Below, piece by piece: positions 36,071-43,991 of a stretch of DNA of 64,000 bases; within the stretch, counting starts at the first letter, position 1, and every line of letters starts with the position of its first letter. Made by a program: the position numbers and the translations under genes. The notes below the pieces were generated by a model. That model worked only from the letters and a program-made list of their open reading frames with translations, ran no database searches and was not told the origin of the DNA. Source of the DNA: Geobacteraceae bacterium GWC2_55_20 (lineage in GTDB: Bacteria > Desulfobacterota > Desulfuromonadia > Geobacterales > Pseudopelobacteraceae); the NCBI GenBank assembly GCA_001802125.1, contig MGZK01000132.1, forward strand, positions 1 to 64,000. Reading direction: 5' to 3'.

Positions 36071-36391
36071 ATGAAAACCCAGGTATTTGACGTAAAGGAC
36101 ATCAAAAAATTTGATGATGCGAAACGGAGCCATGAAATCATCTGGTCGGACGACCACGCCAAGATCAGCCTGATCTGCATGAAGCCGGGCCAGGAAATCA
36201 TCACCCACACCCACCACGGCAGCCATATCTGGACCGTGATGGAAGGCACCGGCGAACTCGTCTCCGGCAAACAGAGCCGGACCATCTCCATGGGTCAGAT
36301 CGTGGTTGTACCCGCTTTTGAAGATCATGGCATCCGAAACTCGTCCAGCGAGAACCTGGTGATAGCTTCAATTACCGGCCAGGGCGATTAG
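36071..36391 (+). CDS. Small cupin-domain protein
   Basis: A 106-residue single-domain cupin. The two metal-binding motifs are readable: HTHHGSHIWTVMEGTGEL (motif 1 with three histidines and Glu) and VVPAFEDHGIRN (motif 2 histidine). Such proteins bind a divalent metal and act as small dioxygenases, isomerases or ligand sensors. The ATG has a GGGAGG leader about eight bases upstream. It lies just before the PqqD-like gene of the radical-SAM trio and is probably part of the same transcript; substrate unknown. Confidence 0.85.
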   Translation: MKTQVFDVKDIKKFDDAKRSHEIIWSDDHAKISLICMKPGQEIITHTHHGSHIWTVMEGTGELVSGKQSRTISMGQIVVVPAFEDHGIRNSSSENLVIASITGQGD

Positions 36392-36418
36392 TAAACAGAT
36401 CGGGTCGAGGTGATACTG

Positions 36419-36733
36419 ATGCAGAAAATTACGCGCAACCCTGACGTCATGTGGCGCGAGGAATCCGATGCCACATTCGAGGCGCAAAACGGTCTCGAAC
36501 ATGGTGAAGATGTTGGCGACATCGGCACCGCGGTACTTTTTTCCGGCGGCGCCATGCTGTCGATCAATTTTCTCGGAACTGAAATATGGAAGCTTTGCGA
36601 TGGACGCGACTTTGACGGTATCGTCGCTGAATTGCTGGAGCAGTATGATGTGGAGCAGGAAGTGCTGTGCACCGACGTGCGCAGCTTTCTTGACGAACTT
36701 GTAAAAAAGGGATTTGTCACCAATGCAGAATGA
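36419..36733 (+). CDS. PqqD-like peptide chaperone (GeoRSP type)
   Basis: Start is the ATG at 36419 with GAGG eight bases before, giving 104 residues. A PqqD/RRE-like fold is suggested by the pattern GTAVLFSGGAMLSINFLGTEIWKLCDGRDFDGIVAELLEQYDV, of which LGTEIWKLCDG and the helix after it are typical of PqqD family members. PqqD binds precursor peptides and presents them to the radical SAM enzyme. Protein-family naming calls the Geobacter version 'GeoRSP system PqqD family peptide chaperone'; I recall this from knowledge and cannot check it here. Its stop lies inside the next gene (11-base overlap). Confidence 0.82.
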   Translation: MQKITRNPDVMWREESDATFEAQNGLEHGEDVGDIGTAVLFSGGAMLSINFLGTEIWKLCDGRDFDGIVAELLEQYDVEQEVLCTDVRSFLDELVKKGFVTNAE

Positions 36734-37739
36734 AATCGTGCTGGAAGCTCCGCTGACCATCAACTGGGCCATCAACAACAGCTGCAACTTCGCCTGTCGC
36801 CACTGTTACAGCAGAAATGACACCCACGACGAACTGCACCGCGACATGCTGTTTTCCTGCCTGGAAAAAGTTGCCAGCGCCGGCGTTCTATCGGTCAACT
36901 TCGGTGGAGGGGAACCGTTGATGCACCCGCATCTGCTGGAAATAGCCTCCTTCGCCAGGGGGTTGGGGCTGCGTGTTTCCATGAACAGCAACGGCTGGCT
37001 GATTGACGAACAGATGGCGGTTGCGCTGAAGACAGCCGGTTTCACCAAGGTCGGCATCAGCATCGACAGCCATCTGCCGGAAATCCACGACCGCTTCAGG
37101 GGCGTGCCCGGCAGCCATGCCCGTGCTACAGCTGCTCTCGGGCATCTGGCGGCGGCCGGCATCGCCACCTCGATCTCCACCGTGATCTGCCATATCAACA
37201 ACAATACCATCGAAGAGCTGGTTGATCTTGCGCTGCATAACGGGGCCGGACAGCTCAATTTTCACAACTTCAAATGTTCCGGACTGGGTCTTGCCAACAA
37301 GGACGAACTGGACCTGTCGCCGGAAGAGTGGAAGGTTTTCTATCGTGGCGCCCTGGCCGCAAAAGCGCGCGAGAAGGTGCTCGACATATCGCTGGATGAT
37401 CCGATCATCGCGCTGCTGGGAGCCAGGGACACCGCCAGCATGGTCAAGGGGAGCGTCTGCGGGAAGCTGTCGCTGAACATCAAGTCCAACGGCGACATGA
37501 CCCCCTGCGGCTTCATTCCGGTGGTAATCGGGAATATCGCCAGGGACGACCTGCGCACGGTCTGGCGCGAGTCAGCCGTACTGGACAAGATGCGCAACAA
37601 GAAACCAACCGGAAAATGCTCCGGCTGCAGCAAATACGAAGATTGTCTCGGCGGCTGCACCGCCCGGGCCCTGGCCCTGACCGGTGACATGAACAGCCCT
37701 GACCCGCATTGCTGGGGCAGCGATGAATCTTCAAACTGA
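36723..37739 (+). CDS. Radical SAM/SPASM peptide-modifying enzyme (GeoRSP type)
   Basis: Start is the ATG at 36723, ten bases after AGGGA; 338 residues. The radical SAM cluster motif is CNFACRHC (about residues 21-28), followed by FGGGEPLMHP (SAM binding) and later the KVGISIDSHLPEIHDRFRG strand. The C-terminal SPASM domain carries seven or so cysteines (VCGKLSL, TPCGFIP, KCSGCSKYEDCLGGC) for auxiliary iron-sulfur clusters. Enzymes of this layout (PqqE, AlbA, anSME) modify peptides in the presence of a PqqD/RRE chaperone, which is the preceding gene. The peptide substrate is not certain; a candidate lies 2.6 kb upstream. Confidence 0.87.
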   Translation: MQNEIVLEAPLTINWAINNSCNFACRHCYSRNDTHDELHRDMLFSCLEKVASAGVLSVNFGGGEPLMHPHLLEIASFARGLGLRVSMNSNGWLIDEQMAVALKTAGFTKVGISIDSHLPEIHDRFRGVPGSHARATAALGHLAAAGIATSISTVICHINNNTIEELVDLALHNGAGQLNFHNFKCSGLGLANKDELDLSPEEWKVFYRGALAAKAREKVLDISLDDPIIALLGARDTASMVKGSVCGKLSLNIKSNGDMTPCGFIPVVIGNIARDDLRTVWRESAVLDKMRNKKPTGKCSGCSKYEDCLGGCTARALALTGDMNSPDPHCWGSDESSN

Positions 37740-37776
37740 AACCGTACGGCTGGTCGTTTTGATCAAAGGCGTTTGA

Positions 37777-38664
37777 ATGGAACTGGCAACACCCATAACC
37801 ATCTACTGGGACCTTCCGGCTGATTCACCGGACGACGGACTGCTGCAACGGATCTGCTCCGATATTTCGGATTGCCGTCCGCTCATGCTTCAGATGTACC
37901 ATGACGCCGGTTCCCTCCAGCCGGGTGATGCACTCTCGCTTGTGCTGGAACAGTTCCGGGGTTCCCGGATTGCCGTAACCCTCACGGTTCCGGCCGTTGC
38001 CTTTGAAAGCGCGCCTCAATGCTGTCCGGAGGGTATGCAGCTCAAGGAGCTGTTAGTATCCGGCAACCGCCTGGAAGGACTTGCCGAAGCTATTCACAAC
38101 GCAAACTCATATTCCGGCATCATGCCCGGAGTATCATTTTCGGTTACCCGCGAAAACTGGCGCCAGCTCCCCGAGCTGGTCCAACTCTGCAGAAATGAGG
38201 GCATCGGCCGTCTGGTTCTTCCGATGCAGCGGCTGTACAACATCGAAACGCCATTCATGATAACCGCGGCGGAGCAGCATCAACTGGCGGCAGCCCTGTC
38301 AGATGCGGGCGGGGTCGGGGATTTGAATCTTACCATCCACGATCCTTTCCTCTGGCGGGCCTTCAACCCTGGAATCCCGTTTCCACAGGCAGGCTGCCAG
38401 GCGGCCAACACGATGATCGCCATAGCCCCGGACGGCGGCGTGTATCCATGCCCGACTCTGCCGGTCAGGCTGGGAAACATCGGCCAGCGTTCGCTGAAAG
38501 AGATCATCTGCTCCGCGGAGAAAAAGGAATTCCGCCGCAGGCTGCTCACAGCTCCTGCCGGCTGCCGCGATTGCTCGGAAGTATCCGTTTGCCGGGGCGG
38601 CTGCAGAGGCAGGGGGCTGGTGCTTGAGGGTTCCCTGGATGGAATCGATCCGGTCTGCAGATGA
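37777..38664 (+). CDS. SPASM-domain protein lacking the radical SAM motif (GeoRSP type)
   Basis: A 295-residue protein. The CxxxCxxC motif of radical SAM enzymes is absent. The C-terminal third has a SPASM cysteine set: GCQAANTM, VYPCPTLPV, GCRDCSEVSVCRGGCRGRG. This fits the class that TIGRFAM-type naming calls the 'GeoRSP system SPASM domain protein', always encoded beside the PqqD and the radical SAM genes. It may be a degenerate partner subunit that carries electrons or recognises the peptide. It shares some C-terminal cysteine spacing with the preceding enzyme. The stop overlaps the alternative FmdE start. Confidence 0.8.
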   Translation: MELATPITIYWDLPADSPDDGLLQRICSDISDCRPLMLQMYHDAGSLQPGDALSLVLEQFRGSRIAVTLTVPAVAFESAPQCCPEGMQLKELLVSGNRLEGLAEAIHNANSYSGIMPGVSFSVTRENWRQLPELVQLCRNEGIGRLVLPMQRLYNIETPFMITAAEQHQLAAALSDAGGVGDLNLTIHDPFLWRAFNPGIPFPQAGCQAANTMIAIAPDGGVYPCPTLPVRLGNIGQRSLKEIICSAEKKEFRRRLLTAPAGCRDCSEVSVCRGGCRGRGLVLEGSLDGIDPVCR

Positions 38665-38681
38665 GCATGCAAGGGATAGCA

Positions 38682-39221
38682 ATGAAATACTCCGAAATAA
38701 TCGAATTTCACGGTCACACCTGCCCGGGCCTGGTGATCGGCTATCGCATGTCGCTGGCGGCCATGGCGGCTCTGGGAGTCACCCGCTCCGGTGACGAGGA
38801 GCTAGTCGCGATCGTCGAAAACGACGCCTGCGGGGTCGATGCGCTGCAGTGCGTTACCGGATGCACCTTCGGCAAGGGCAACCTGCTGTTCCGTGATTTC
38901 GGCAAGAGCGTGTACACGCTTTATTCGCGCACCTCAGCCAGGGGGGTGCGGGTCGCCTACCACGGGCGGGGATTGCCCCCCGGCCTGCGCGAGGACAAGC
39001 CGGCCTTGATCAGCTATTTGCAGGATTGCCCGGACGATGCGATCCTGAGCGTTACGGAAACTCACTCGGAGCCGCCCGGAACGGCCAGAATCCGCAATTC
39101 AGTCCCCTGCCGGATTTGCGGCGAATCCGTAATGGACACCAGGTTGCGCGAGCTGGACGGGCAAGCGGTCTGCATCCCCTGCGCCGAAGCCGATATCCAT
39201 CATTCCAATGAATCCATCTGA
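38682..39221 (+). CDS. FmdE-like protein with C-terminal zinc-ribbon
   Basis: Start taken as the ATG at 38682 with AAGGGA six bases upstream, giving 179 residues; an in-frame ATG at 38661 overlaps the previous stop. The N-terminal pattern IIEFHGHTCPGLVIGYRMS and the later ENDACGVDALQCVTGCTFGKG are the FmdE-family signature with invariant His/Cys residues. The C-terminal CRICGESVMDTRL then CIPC resembles a zinc-ribbon. In FmdE relatives the conserved Cys and His bind metal or a cluster, and the family often sits near molybdenum or tungsten enzymes. No molybdenum enzyme is encoded here. Confidence 0.85.
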   Translation: MKYSEIIEFHGHTCPGLVIGYRMSLAAMAALGVTRSGDEELVAIVENDACGVDALQCVTGCTFGKGNLLFRDFGKSVYTLYSRTSARGVRVAYHGRGLPPGLREDKPALISYLQDCPDDAILSVTETHSEPPGTARIRNSVPCRICGESVMDTRLRELDGQAVCIPCAEADIHHSNESI

Positions 39222-39235
39222 AACAGGAAACCGCA

Positions 39236-40141
39236 ATGACTACAAATCGAATTTTCCATCTGTTACTGATATTCACGCTGCTGTTGACGGTGGCGGGCTG
39301 TAAAAGCGAAGGCAAGCGGCAGGTGGTAAAAATCGGCTACATGCTCTGCAACAGCGAAAAGGAGACAACCGAGCGTTTTCTGCCCCTGACCCGCTACCTG
39401 TCGGACAAGACCGGGGTGGACTTCGAGATGGTGCCGGTCGATACAAACGATTTTGACAAGCGTTTCAAGAACGGCGAATTCACCTTTACCCACACCAACT
39501 CGATCCTGTACGTGATCCTGCGTGAACACCACGGAGTAGAACTGGTGGCTTCGGAAAAGCGCGGCAAGTTCGGATCCCGCACCGCCGGGACGATCATCGC
39601 CCGCAAGGGGAGCGGCATTGAAAAGCTGGCTGACATCAAGGGCAAGCGCATGGCTTTCGGCCCGATGCTCGCGCCGACCGGCTATCTGGCGGAATACGAC
39701 CTGATGCTGGCCGCCGGCATCAACCCGGAGAACGACCTTGGCCACTACACGATTCCATCCGGTTCCTTCAAGCATGAAAAGCTCATCTACGGGGTTCTGT
39801 ACGGCCAGTACGATGTGGCCGCCGCGCCGATCCTGGACATAGAGAACATGACCCGCGAAGGCAAGATCGCCGCCGATGACCTGGTGATACTTGCCCAGAG
39901 CGTTCCGATTCCCTACTGCACCTTTGCCACGGCCAAAGGCACCGATCCGGCACTGGTCAAGAAGGTCAAGGACGCCCTGATGTCGCTTAAACCGTCCGAC
40001 ACCGCCGAGGTGGACGGTGAACGGCTGAAAGTGTTGAAAGCGGCCTGGATTGACGGCTACGAGGAGCTGCTCGACAGCGACTTCAACCCGATCCGCGAAA
40101 TGGCCAAACGGGTCAACATGCCGCCTTATCAGAAGTATTAG
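39236..40141 (+). CDS. PhnD-like phosphonate/phosphate-type binding lipoprotein, orphan
   Basis: A 301-residue lipoprotein (lipobox ending VAGC, Cys21). The mature part, KIGYMLCNSEKETTERFLPL then GEFTFTHTNSILYVIL and TAGTIIARKGSGIEKLADIKGKRMAFG, is the PhnD/SsuA-like type II periplasmic binding fold. PhnD binds phosphonates and related oxyanions. No ABC permease or ATPase is encoded nearby, so it is a second orphan binding protein in the locus, and its ligand could be a metalloid oxyanion rather than phosphonate; this is inference. Distance to the FmdE gene is 14 bases. Confidence 0.78.
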   Translation: MTTNRIFHLLLIFTLLLTVAGCKSEGKRQVVKIGYMLCNSEKETTERFLPLTRYLSDKTGVDFEMVPVDTNDFDKRFKNGEFTFTHTNSILYVILREHHGVELVASEKRGKFGSRTAGTIIARKGSGIEKLADIKGKRMAFGPMLAPTGYLAEYDLMLAAGINPENDLGHYTIPSGSFKHEKLIYGVLYGQYDVAAAPILDIENMTREGKIAADDLVILAQSVPIPYCTFATAKGTDPALVKKVKDALMSLKPSDTAEVDGERLKVLKAAWIDGYEELLDSDFNPIREMAKRVNMPPYQKY

Positions 40142-40173
40142 TTCTTCCCAGCCTTTGCGAAACCGGACGATTA

Positions 40174-40716
40174 ATGTTCAAGGACCGATTTGATAAAATT
40201 TGCTGGGCGCTTCTGACTGCGGCAGTTGCGACGCTGGTGGCGATGCTGCTTGCAGGTGGAGGCAAAACTGACGGGAAACCGGCCAGCGGACTCGGCAAGG
40301 CGTTGGAACGTGACATGGCCTATCGTGCCCGGGTCGAACTGATCACCAGGCTCTACGGACCGGTAGAGGCGCTGCAAAAGGCCGGCAAGCGCCAGGAGGC
40401 CCTGCTGAGGCTGGACGAGCTGATCAGGAATTATCCGGGCGAAGCTCACGGACATATCCTGCAGGGGCAGATCCTGTTCGAGATGGGGGCTCTGGATGAG
40501 GCCATATCCTCTTTTTACGAAGGGATCAAGCTGAACGGCGATTACGTGGACAACAAGAGCCCGCTCTCCCGAAGGGCGGAGATACAGCGCCTGGTGGACG
40601 AGGGAACCAGGAGCATCAGCGCACGGGCCGGAGCAAATCCGGACAACAGGAGCATTGCCGCTTCCATGCGAAAGATCAATTATTTAAAGAGCCGCCTTGC
40701 CGGAGGATGTGAATAG
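40174..40716 (+). CDS. TPR-repeat membrane-anchored protein
   Basis: A 180-residue protein with a single N-terminal membrane helix (ICWALLTAAVATLVAMLLAG) and a soluble part with at least one tetratricopeptide repeat pair (KAGKRQEALLRLDELIRNYPG, GQILFEMGALDEAISSFYEG). TPRs mediate protein contacts. No enzymatic motif. It abuts the YedE-like gene (its TAG stop is immediately followed by the ATG), so the two are co-translated and the TPR protein may assist the transporter or the binding protein upstream. Confidence 0.7.
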   Translation: MFKDRFDKICWALLTAAVATLVAMLLAGGGKTDGKPASGLGKALERDMAYRARVELITRLYGPVEALQKAGKRQEALLRLDELIRNYPGEAHGHILQGQILFEMGALDEAISSFYEGIKLNGDYVDNKSPLSRRAEIQRLVDEGTRSISARAGANPDNRSIAASMRKINYLKSRLAGGCE

Positions 40717-41778
40717 ATGCTGCGCAGCAGGGATTTCTGGACCGTGGTGTTTGTAGGCGGGCTGCTGGGAGGCCTGGGGGTGATGCTGTCCGTGCTGGGC
40801 AACCCGGAAAACTCCGGCATCTGCGTCTCCTGCTTCATCGAGAACAGCGCCGGCGCACTGGGACTCCACGACAATGTCAACATGCAGTACCTGCGGCCGG
40901 AGCTGCTGGGCTTCGTGCTCGGTTCAACCGCCAGCGCCATGTTTTTCCGCGAGTTTCGCTCCAGGGGGGGCAGCGCCCCGCTGTCACGCCTGTTTCTGGG
41001 CATATTCATGATTTTCGGGTGCGCCGTATTCATCGGCTGCCCGATCAAGCTGTTCCTGAGGCTATCCGCCGGAGACCTGACCGCCGTCGCCGGTGTGCTG
41101 GGACTCCTGGCCGGTGTCTGGGCCGGGCTAAAAGGGCTGTCCAACGGCGTGGAACTGGCAACACCAAAAGCGGACTCCGGGAGCGGTGGACAGCTGATAC
41201 CGGCGCTGTTCCTGCTGCTGCTGGTATTTTTCATTGCGCGCCCCGGATTTCTGCTCTTCTCCAGCAAGGGAAGCGCGACACAGCACGCCCCCTGGCTGAT
41301 CGCACTGGCGGCGGGCACCCTGCTCGGTGTACTGGCGCAGCGCAGCCGTTTCTGCATCACCGGCAGCATTCGCGACACATTCCTGATGGGTTTCAGGATA
41401 GCCGCCGCCTGGGGGCTTCTGGCCTTTGTCACGGCGGCGTTGGTGCTGAGTGTGGCGACCGGTAGATTCAATGCCGGATTGTACGGACAACCGGGAGCTC
41501 ACCTGGAGTACATCTGGAGCTTCCTCGGCATGGGTCTGGTCGGCTGGATCTCGGTCATAATCGGCGGCTGCCCCTTCCGCCAGCTGATCAAGGCCGGAGA
41601 GGGTGACGCGGACGCAGGCCTGGTGGTGGTCGGAATGTTCATCGGCGGCGCATTGGCGCAGTCCTGGGGTATTGCCGCAACGGCTGACGGTGTTTCCCTG
41701 TACGGCAAGGTATCGATTCTGATCGGATTTATTCTGGTCGCCACCGCCAGTCTTTTTTTCCGGCAACGGCAAAGCTGA
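40717..41778 (+). CDS. yedE: YedE-family selenium-associated membrane transporter
   Basis: A 353-residue protein with about nine or ten membrane helices and two sulfur-transport (YeeE/YedE) repeats. The first contains GNPENSGICVSCFIENSAGALGLH and QYLRPELLGFVLGS; the second RSRFCITGSIRDTFLMGF and IGGCPFRQLIKAGEGDADAG. These match the subgroup called YedE/FdhT, linked to selenium metabolism and thought to import selenium compounds. Cysteines lie in the pore-like motifs, as in thiosulfate carriers. YedF and SelD, frequent partners, are not seen in the window. Context with an ArsP-type permease and orphan binding proteins supports metalloid transport. Confidence 0.82.
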   Translation: MLRSRDFWTVVFVGGLLGGLGVMLSVLGNPENSGICVSCFIENSAGALGLHDNVNMQYLRPELLGFVLGSTASAMFFREFRSRGGSAPLSRLFLGIFMIFGCAVFIGCPIKLFLRLSAGDLTAVAGVLGLLAGVWAGLKGLSNGVELATPKADSGSGGQLIPALFLLLLVFFIARPGFLLFSSKGSATQHAPWLIALAAGTLLGVLAQRSRFCITGSIRDTFLMGFRIAAAWGLLAFVTAALVLSVATGRFNAGLYGQPGAHLEYIWSFLGMGLVGWISVIIGGCPFRQLIKAGEGDADAGLVVVGMFIGGALAQSWGIAATADGVSLYGKVSILIGFILVATASLFFRQRQS

Positions 41779-41817
41779 CTCGCAACAACCATTTTATTTC
41801 GACAGGTATTGAACACA

Positions 41818-42297
41818 ATGAAACGATTCGCGCTATTGATTGCCTTCTCAGTATGCCTGCTGACCGCCTGCAACGCCGACAAGCAGCAGGGGCAGGTTGA
41901 TTCAAGCGGCAAAATCAGCATCCCGGCACCGGCCAGACCGGAACCGGCGGTTGACACCAGGACCGTCTCGGGCCTGCAGATCAAGGACCTCAAGGTCGGC
42001 AGCGGTCCCAAGCCGTTTCCGGGGAAACGGGTCAAAATCCACTATATCGCGATGACCGAAGATCGTACCGTCTTTGACAGCACGCGTGACAAGGGCAACC
42101 CGGCCGTGATCAGCCTGGGAACCGGCAGTGTCATCAAGGGGTGGGAAGAGGGGATTTCCGGCATGCGGGTCGGCGGTAAACGCCAGCTGACCGTGCCGGC
42201 CGAGCTGGCGGCGCCGGCTACGTCCGCTGTGCCGTTTTCGATGCCTGCCGGAAAAACGCTGATATTCATCATCGATCTGCTGGACATTGAAATATGA
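41818..42297 (+). CDS. FKBP-type peptidyl-prolyl isomerase lipoprotein
   Basis: Start is the ATG at 41818 (the TTG at 41809 overlaps the Shine-Dalgarno); 159 residues. A lipobox ending TAC (about residue 18) anchors it in the membrane. The FKBP core is complete: GKRVKIHYIAMTEDRTVFDSTRDKG, then GSVIKGWEEGISGMRVGGKR and the terminal IFIIDLLDIEI. It catalyses cis-trans isomerisation of Xaa-Pro bonds in the periplasm, probably assisting folding of the exported proteins of this operon. Conventional family member of normal length. Confidence 0.9.
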   Translation: MKRFALLIAFSVCLLTACNADKQQGQVDSSGKISIPAPARPEPAVDTRTVSGLQIKDLKVGSGPKPFPGKRVKIHYIAMTEDRTVFDSTRDKGNPAVISLGTGSVIKGWEEGISGMRVGGKRQLTVPAELAAPATSAVPFSMPAGKTLIFIIDLLDIEI

Positions 42298-42348
42298 TCC
42301 GCAAGGCTATATAAGAAATTCACACTACTTTCAATGGAGACATACCGT

Positions 42349-42792
42349 ATGCAATCTCGATCTTCTATCGGCAAAATCCTGATGACGTGTCTGGCAATTT
42401 CAATGCTTTCGCTTCTCTGCGGCTTCAAGTCTGCTCCCGCCACACGCACGACACCGGCACAGTACACAGAACTGGGAAATGTGCTGACCTCCAGCGGCGA
42501 CTTTGCCGGTGCGGAAAAAATGTTCAATTTTGCATTGGAGCGTGACCAAAACTACATTCCGGCATATATGGGAAAATCATTGCTGTACAGCAAACAGGGA
42601 AACCGGGATAAAGCGGTTGAAGAATACGACAAGATCATTGCGATAGAGCCCGGCAACTCGGATGCCTATGTCAGCAAAGGGCTGTTGTATCTCAATATGA
42701 GCAAAAGAGAGCTTGCCGCAAAAAATTTCACCAAAGCCTGCGAAATGGGTAACCAGAGCGGCTGCATTTTCATAAAAGAGATGAATGAATAA
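42349..42792 (+). CDS. Small secreted TPR protein
   Basis: Start is the ATG at 42349 with GGAG nine bases before; 147 residues. An N-terminal hydrophobic signal (ILMTCLAISMLSLLCGF) ends with a cysteine, possibly a lipoprotein. The rest has three tetratricopeptide units (YTELGNVLTSSGDFAGAEKM, MGKSLLYSKQGNRDKAVEEY, VSKGLLYLNMSKRELAAKNF). Role is protein-protein contact; no further function can be assigned. Last plus-strand gene before the convergent right cluster; its stop is 25 bases from the end of the opposing GT2 gene, with no clear terminator hairpin between them. Confidence 0.75.
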   Translation: MQSRSSIGKILMTCLAISMLSLLCGFKSAPATRTTPAQYTELGNVLTSSGDFAGAEKMFNFALERDQNYIPAYMGKSLLYSKQGNRDKAVEEYDKIIAIEPGNSDAYVSKGLLYLNMSKRELAAKNFTKACEMGNQSGCIFIKEMNE

Positions 42793-42817
42793 ACATCAGA
42801 ACCGGCAACGCACGGCA

Positions 42818-43978
42818 TTAATTCAAGGATCGTGTTGGATTGATTATGCTAAGGTAAAATGATGAAAAAATGATTTGTATTCCCAGAAGCATTATAAAGA
42901 TTGATGCTATGGCCGCTTTGGTCAGCGGGACATTAACCTGCGGCTGCCACATAGCATAATTTATGATGTTCCAGATTACCGAAGACAACGCAATTAATCC
43001 GGCAAACAAAATAGCGCCACCTGTAATCAAACCCCGCTCAAGTGTAAAACTGTTGCGCAGAAACCTGCAGATTGCATCTTCCTCTACCATCCCCTGGCCA
43101 GCCTGATATAACAGAGCGAAAACCCCGAACAGCGCCACCTGAGTTCCCATGAGCAGCAGGGCATTGGCAAGCACAAGTGTCGATAATCCGAATGGAATTC
43201 CAAACGGGGTGGAGTTCAAAAAGCATAGACCGAGAAAAAACATTCCGATCGTGAACAACAACAACCCTGGATATAAAAAAAGATATTTGGGACAAAAATA
43301 CAGCATGAACCGGAGATGACGCCAGCCATCGCTGAATGAACGCAAATGCGGTGTACGCTCGACAGGCGACGGATACAGGTTGATCGGTATTTCCCTGATG
43401 ACAAGCCTGTTGATTGCAGCCTTGACGATCATCTCCGAAGCAAACTCCATACCCTTGCTGCCTAAATTTAGTTTCAGCACGGCTTCCCTGGTAAACCCTC
43501 TCATACCGCAGTTAACGTCAGTTATTGTCGTCTTGAAGAACCGATTGATGATCGTGGTAAGCAGAGGAGTTCCAAAATAACGATGCAGCCATGGCATCGC
43601 TCCCGGAAAGATAACCCCGCGCATACGGCTCCCCATAACAAAATCACTACCTGATCGCAGCAGACTGACAAAGTCAACGATTGAAGAAAAATCATAGGTA
43701 CCGTCAGCATCACCCATGACTATATACGTGCCGCACGCCTCCTCGAAACCTTTTTTCAGGGCACTGCCATATCCTCTGACATCCTGATGCACAACGCGGG
43801 CACCTGCACTGGTTGCCACCTCGGCTGAGCGATCCTGAGATCCGTTGTCAACCACCAGCACCTCGCCTTTGATGGCAAGATCATGCAACGCCTTCCGCGC
43901 TTTTTCGACACAAATCGCGATAGTGCGCTCTTCATTCAAGCAGGGAATAACAATGCTCAGTTCGAGTGTGTCACTCAC
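42818..43978 (-). CDS. GT2 glycosyltransferase with C-terminal membrane domain
   Basis: Start shifted to the GTG at 43978, preceded by GGAG at nine bases; 386 residues. The GT-A catalytic part has SIVIPCLNEERTIAICVEKA, VVDNGSQDRSAEV, DADGTYDFSSI and the FCPKYL loop near the first helix. The C-terminal part (about residues 230-386) has four membrane helices, as in polyprenol-phosphate glucosyl/mannosyl transferases. It should make a lipid-linked sugar donor used by GT-C enzymes on the outside, several of which are in this cluster. Last gene of the right block. Confidence 0.86.
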   Translation of the reverse strand: MSDTLELSIVIPCLNEERTIAICVEKARKALHDLAIKGEVLVVDNGSQDRSAEVATSAGARVVHQDVRGYGSALKKGFEEACGTYIVMGDADGTYDFSSIVDFVSLLRSGSDFVMGSRMRGVIFPGAMPWLHRYFGTPLLTTIINRFFKTTITDVNCGMRGFTREAVLKLNLGSKGMEFASEMIVKAAINRLVIREIPINLYPSPVERTPHLRSFSDGWRHLRFMLYFCPKYLFLYPGLLLFTIGMFFLGLCFLNSTPFGIPFGLSTLVLANALLLMGTQVALFGVFALLYQAGQGMVEEDAICRFLRNSFTLERGLITGGAILFAGLIALSSVIWNIINYAMWQPQVNVPLTKAAIASIFIMLLGIQIIFSSFYLSIINPTRSLN

Positions 43979-43991
43979 AACAACGTTCTCC

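Noticed and set aside
42793-42817. Terminator between the convergent TPR and GT2 genes
   Set aside because: The 25-base gap has no stem with a T-run, so I do not call one.
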